62,262 nt of DNA. It comes from an uncultured Kiritimatiellota bacterium (lineage in GTDB: Bacteria; Verrucomicrobiota; Kiritimatiellia; RFP12; UBA1067). The DNA is taken from positions 1 through 62,262 of the forward strand of contig CAKTYZ010000019.1 in NCBI GenBank assembly GCA_934635225.1, written 5' to 3'. Shown one piece after another: positions 59,808 to 62,262 of the stretch (position 1 is the stretch's first letter; each line of letters opens with the position of its first letter). The position numbers and the translations under genes were made by a program. Under the pieces are notes generated by a model that did no database searches, had not been told where the DNA came from, and saw only the letters and a program-made list of their open reading frames with translations.

Positions 59808-60707
59808 TCAGTCCGCCGTTTCGTAGGCGACATTGAACTTCGTGTCCGCCGTCTCCAGCAAGTCCTTCAGCTCATCCTCTGACTTCTCGCCGGACGCGAG
59901 CGCAAGCAAAAACGCACGATAGGCATCGGTCGCCGCCTGAAGGTCCGGGCCTCGCCCCCCGCCGAAGACGGGCAGCACATTCGCCTTGTCGAAAGCAGCC
60001 AGCCGAATGCGCGGATCGGCCTTTGCGCACGTAATCGCCTCGCGGAACGAAAGCACGCGGAACAGCCCCATGAACAGTTGGTCAAACGTCCGTGGGTAAA
60101 GCCGCAGCCGCGAGGCAAAGACCCTCGCCTCGATGCGACTGAGCCGCCCTGGCGTCATCACGCGATACAGAAGACGAAATCCCGCCTCATCCGGGCCTTC
60201 GGCGCGCGTCAGCCAACCCTCTAAACGACGACGTTCCCCGGCGACACGGTAGTTCGGGTCCGTCATCCGAAAGGCTTCTCGCGCGGCTTCCGGCGAGAGT
60301 TCCCTTTGCTCGACCACCCGAAAGTAGGCGCGGACAATCTCCGTGCGCAAGGCTTCGAGATCCGTCTGCGCGGGATTCGGCAGGAAGAGCCGCGTCACGA
60401 CCTGCGTCGCGTTCGTGGTGACGCGCGTGACGACATCCGACCGATTTGCGCGCACGTCACCAAGATGCAGCACGATTCCCGGACGCGTGGCACGCGTCAA
60501 GCGCCGCCGTGCCGCGCCCGCCAGTCGTGTCACCGTCTCCCCGGCAAAACGCGCGACCGGCGACTGGTATTCGCGGCGCACGTCAGACGAGCAGGCCGCA
60601 TAGACCTTGACCAGCCCCTCGGCCTGCGTCAAGACGGGCGCCTTGAACCTCTCGACCAGTTCCGCACGCGAGAGCGCCAGCAAGAGGACTGTCGCAAGAA
60701 GGCCCAT
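59808..60707 (-). CDS. secreted or anchored protein of unknown function
   Basis: 299 residues. A short N-terminal hydrophobic stretch (MGLLATVLLLALSRA) could be signal peptide or anchor. The rest is mostly helical with many Arg residues, for example LLYRVMTPGRLSRIEARVFA and FRVLSFREAITCAKADPR, and ends in a helix DELKDLLETADTKFN. No family recognised. It follows mraY by six bases, so the two are co-transcribed, which hints at an envelope role. Confidence 0.6.
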   Translation of the reverse strand: MGLLATVLLLALSRAELVERFKAPVLTQAEGLVKVYAACSSDVRREYQSPVARFAGETVTRLAGAARRRLTRATRPGIVLHLGDVRANRSDVVTRVTTNATQVVTRLFLPNPAQTDLEALRTEIVRAYFRVVEQRELSPEAAREAFRMTDPNYRVAGERRRLEGWLTRAEGPDEAGFRLLYRVMTPGRLSRIEARVFASRLRLYPRTFDQLFMGLFRVLSFREAITCAKADPRIRLAAFDKANVLPVFGGGRGPDLQAATDAYRAFLLALASGEKSEDELKDLLETADTKFNVAYETAD

Positions 60708-60713
60708 CGCGCG

Positions 60714-61841
60714 TCAACGAACCTTCAGGAGAATGAGCAACAGCATCGGCATCACGACAAGCTGAAGGAGGACGAAACGCATCAGGACCTGTGCATTGCT
60801 CCACTTCAGGTTCTTCTTGCAGTGGTCATGCAACGGGAAGCGAATCTTGCGGATCGGATTGTCTTCGCCAATGTCAAGGCCGACCTTCTTCGCCAGCCGC
60901 AGGAGAACCAGCTTGCCCAGCCCGCCCCCACCGTTAACCAACACGACTGGCGCGAGCGCAAGAACCATGAAGGGATTGCCCGTCATAAGCGAAGCCGTCG
61001 CGATAAGGATGCCGAGATAGCGACTGCCCGCATCGCCCATCAGGATCTTCGACGGCTCCGCATTGTACCAGAGGTAGCCCCCAAACGCGCCCGCGACAAT
61101 CATCACCACAATCGCCCAGCGCGCCGCCTCGGCGTAGACGGGGATGAGGAAGTAATGTGCGACAGGACGATAGCCAACGACGGAATACAAGACCACGGCC
61201 AGCATCACAAGCGCAATGAGCGTCAACGAACCCGCGAGACCGTCCACGCCGTCCGAACAATTCGTCGCGTTCATCGTGAACCAAAGCACAAAGGCCGCGA
61301 CTGGCACATAAGCCCAAACGGGAATCAGCCAGACGCCGACGCCATTCAGAAGGACAGGGCCCTTGAAGACCGGCAACCACGCAATCATCACATGCGAGCC
61401 GTTCACGATCTCGTGATGCCCAAGAAAGACGAAGATGGCGATCACGACCGAGACAACCGCGTCCAAGAGGCCTTTCTTGAGCTCGCCCCACGGCACGAGA
61501 GCACGGTCGTCAAGATAACCGAAAAGCATCGCGCCGTAAAGCGCAAGGACAGCCGCAAGATCCCAGAACTTGAGCGGCGCAAAGAGCAGGATGACCGGAA
61601 AGGCAAGGATCGAGACCCAAAGCCCCGCCCCCGTCGGCTTGCCCTGACTGCCCAGCCCGCCAAGATCCTGAAGCAGCGCCTTGCCTCGATCACGCGGCAG
61701 ACGATTCCAAAGCTTCGGCAACAGGAACCATGTCAAGACAGCCGCCGTGAACGTGCCGCCCGCCAACAAAAGCGCATGTGACTGGAAAAGGCGAAAAGGC
61801 CCCCAGCAATTCTTGAGGAGTTCTGCAAGATAAAAGAGCAT
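60714..61841 (-). CDS. mraY: phospho-N-acetylmuramoyl-pentapeptide transferase
   Basis: Makes lipid I from UDP-MurNAc-pentapeptide and undecaprenyl phosphate; about ten membrane helices, 375 residues. Start at 61841 (MLFYLAELL) as in the family. Catalytic motifs GYLDD, NATNCSDGVDGLAGS and ILMGDAGS are kept. The cytosolic histidine triad reads FPLHDHCKK instead of PxHHHFE, and the GKPTMGG loop reads GKPTGAG. It stands outside a division/cell-wall cluster. ATG is seven bases after an extended -10, so the mRNA should be leaderless. Confidence 0.92.
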   Translation of the reverse strand: MLFYLAELLKNCWGPFRLFQSHALLLAGGTFTAAVLTWFLLPKLWNRLPRDRGKALLQDLGGLGSQGKPTGAGLWVSILAFPVILLFAPLKFWDLAAVLALYGAMLFGYLDDRALVPWGELKKGLLDAVVSVVIAIFVFLGHHEIVNGSHVMIAWLPVFKGPVLLNGVGVWLIPVWAYVPVAAFVLWFTMNATNCSDGVDGLAGSLTLIALVMLAVVLYSVVGYRPVAHYFLIPVYAEAARWAIVVMIVAGAFGGYLWYNAEPSKILMGDAGSRYLGILIATASLMTGNPFMVLALAPVVLVNGGGGLGKLVLLRLAKKVGLDIGEDNPIRKIRFPLHDHCKKNLKWSNAQVLMRFVLLQLVVMPMLLLILLKVR

Positions 61842-61848
61842 GGTGCAT

Positions 61849-61857
61849 ATTATACCA
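61849..61857 (-). promoter_or_regulatory. leaderless promoter of mraY
   Basis: TGG plus TATAAT (61849-61854) on the minus strand, seven bases before the ATG. The remaining 61858-61997 shows no gene. Confidence 0.65.
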
Positions 61858-61997
61858 TATCGGGATGAACATGCTGCGGACATTATGGGCCTTCTGCACG
61901 TATTCTGCCGATGCAACGGAAGAAAAGCAAGACCTCAAAGGCGAATGACCGCTTGGGAAAAGAAAGACGGACGCTTGAGACGAAACTGCCAACAGAC

Positions 61998-62073
61998 TGG
62001 TGGAGGTAGTCGGATTCGAACCGGCGACATGCTGCTTGCAAAGCAGCCACTCTACCAACTGAGTTATACCCCC
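61998..62073 (-). tRNA. tRNA-Ala (anticodon TGC)
   Basis: 76 bases including encoded CCA. Acceptor GGGGGTA/TACCTCC has the G3-U70 identity pair. Anticodon stem GCTGC/GCAGC with loop TTTGCAA gives TGC. It lies 12 bases downstream of tRNA-Ile in the order usual for a 16S-23S spacer. Confidence 0.96.
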
Positions 62074-62085
62074 TCCGGGATATCT

Positions 62086-62162
62086 TGGTGGGCCTGACAA
62101 GAATCGAACTTGTGACCTCGTCCTTATCAGGGACGCGCTCTAACCAACTGAGCTACAAGCCC
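62086..62162 (-). tRNA. tRNA-Ile (anticodon GAT)
   Basis: 77 bases including encoded CCA. Acceptor GGGCTTG/CAGGCCC; anticodon stem CGTCC/GGACG with loop CTGATAA gives GAT; discriminator A. It precedes tRNA-Ala in transcription. No promoter is visible to its right inside the window, so both are likely processed from a longer transcript that begins outside, probably with 16S rRNA. Confidence 0.96.
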
Positions 62163-62216
62163 TCATATCTGTGGAAGAGAAACGGAACAGCAGGAACGCC
62201 TGTGCGAAGCGCTCGC

Positions 62217-62239
62217 GCGCGCCGGACGCGCCGGCGCGC
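62217..62239 (-). other. GC-rich hairpin upstream of tRNA-Ile
   Basis: Perfect 9-bp stem GCGCGCCGG/CCGGCGCGC with a five-base loop, no T-run. Located between the presumed 16S gene and tRNA-Ile, it may belong to an rRNA processing stem. Confidence 0.35.
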
Positions 62240-62262
62240 CTTCACCTTCGCCCCTCGCGGGG

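Overview
The window looks like a chromosome segment of a diderm (Gram-negative) bacterium of the PVC superphylum, most likely a gut-type Kiritimatiellota/Verrucomicrobiota lineage. This is inferred from protein style (giant secreted LamG protein with an autotransporter-associated beta repeat, many secreted glycan enzymes, a periplasmic-binding/AraC regulator, tripartite RND efflux, LpoB, MlaE). No rRNA lies inside the window to prove it. By eye the sequence is GC-rich, with more AT-rich patches around 1470-2220 and 30150-38720. Almost every gene lies on the minus strand.

Layout, left to right. 1-250: a strong leftward promoter and leader that look like the front of a stable-RNA operon. 288-1187: rpsL-rpsG. 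1471-2847: an AT-rich two-gene unit and a dead IS30-type transposase. 3074-3617: tRNA-Asp, tRNA-Gln and tmRNA in one unit. 3809-6454: pyruvate phosphate dikinase. 6616-12948: a complete RND efflux operon closed by its own TetR-type gene. 13105-15863: truA, manC and a BatB-like von Willebrand protein. 15935-20732: TrmH-type methylase, sialate O-acetylesterase and a GH129/GH101-like enzyme. 20794-25195: DUF177-rpmF-plsX-leuS. 25294-28700: NifU-like scaffold, DUF1846, auxiliary lipoprotein and MlaE. 28867-29853: a plus-strand cation exchanger, followed by a 22-bp inverted repeat array. 30151-38721: a secreted glycan-use locus (LamG protein, GH-A-like enzyme, secreted nucleoside hydrolase, GH28) divergent from its regulator. 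38819-40982: pseudogene, MetH-reactivation fragment and metF. 41049-49725: a twelve-gene mixed operon (lpoB, aspartokinase, sugar kinase, luxS, coaC, FAD oxidoreductase, ispF, lipoprotein, vsr, glycosyltransferase, HIT, tatD). 49874-56187: nnrD, response regulator, tex, DjlA-like protein and GH2. 56434-57186: two small heat-shock genes behind a textbook sigma-54 promoter. 57275-61841: phosphoesterase, CBS-pyrophosphatase, unknown secreted protein and mraY. 61998-62162: tRNA-Ile and tRNA-Ala, the pair normally found in the 16S-23S spacer.

The most striking property is regulatory. All twenty sigma-70-type promoters that I could place are extended -10 promoters (TGn directly before a TATAAT-like hexamer). 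In six cases the hexamer ends only 6-9 bases before the start codon, so those mRNAs should be leaderless or nearly so. In others the gap is 11-12 bases, or there is a normal leader with a Shine-Dalgarno. Metabolically the segment joins host- or plant-glycan breakdown (sialate esterase, GH129-like, GH2, GH28, NahK-like kinase) with PPi-linked metabolism (PPDK, family II pyrophosphatase) and the methionine/AI-2 cycle (metF, MetH reactivation domain, luxS).

Between-gene stretches are short. The longest, 1188-1470 and 29854-30150, hold respectively the rpsL promoter plus nothing else recognised, and the repeat array.
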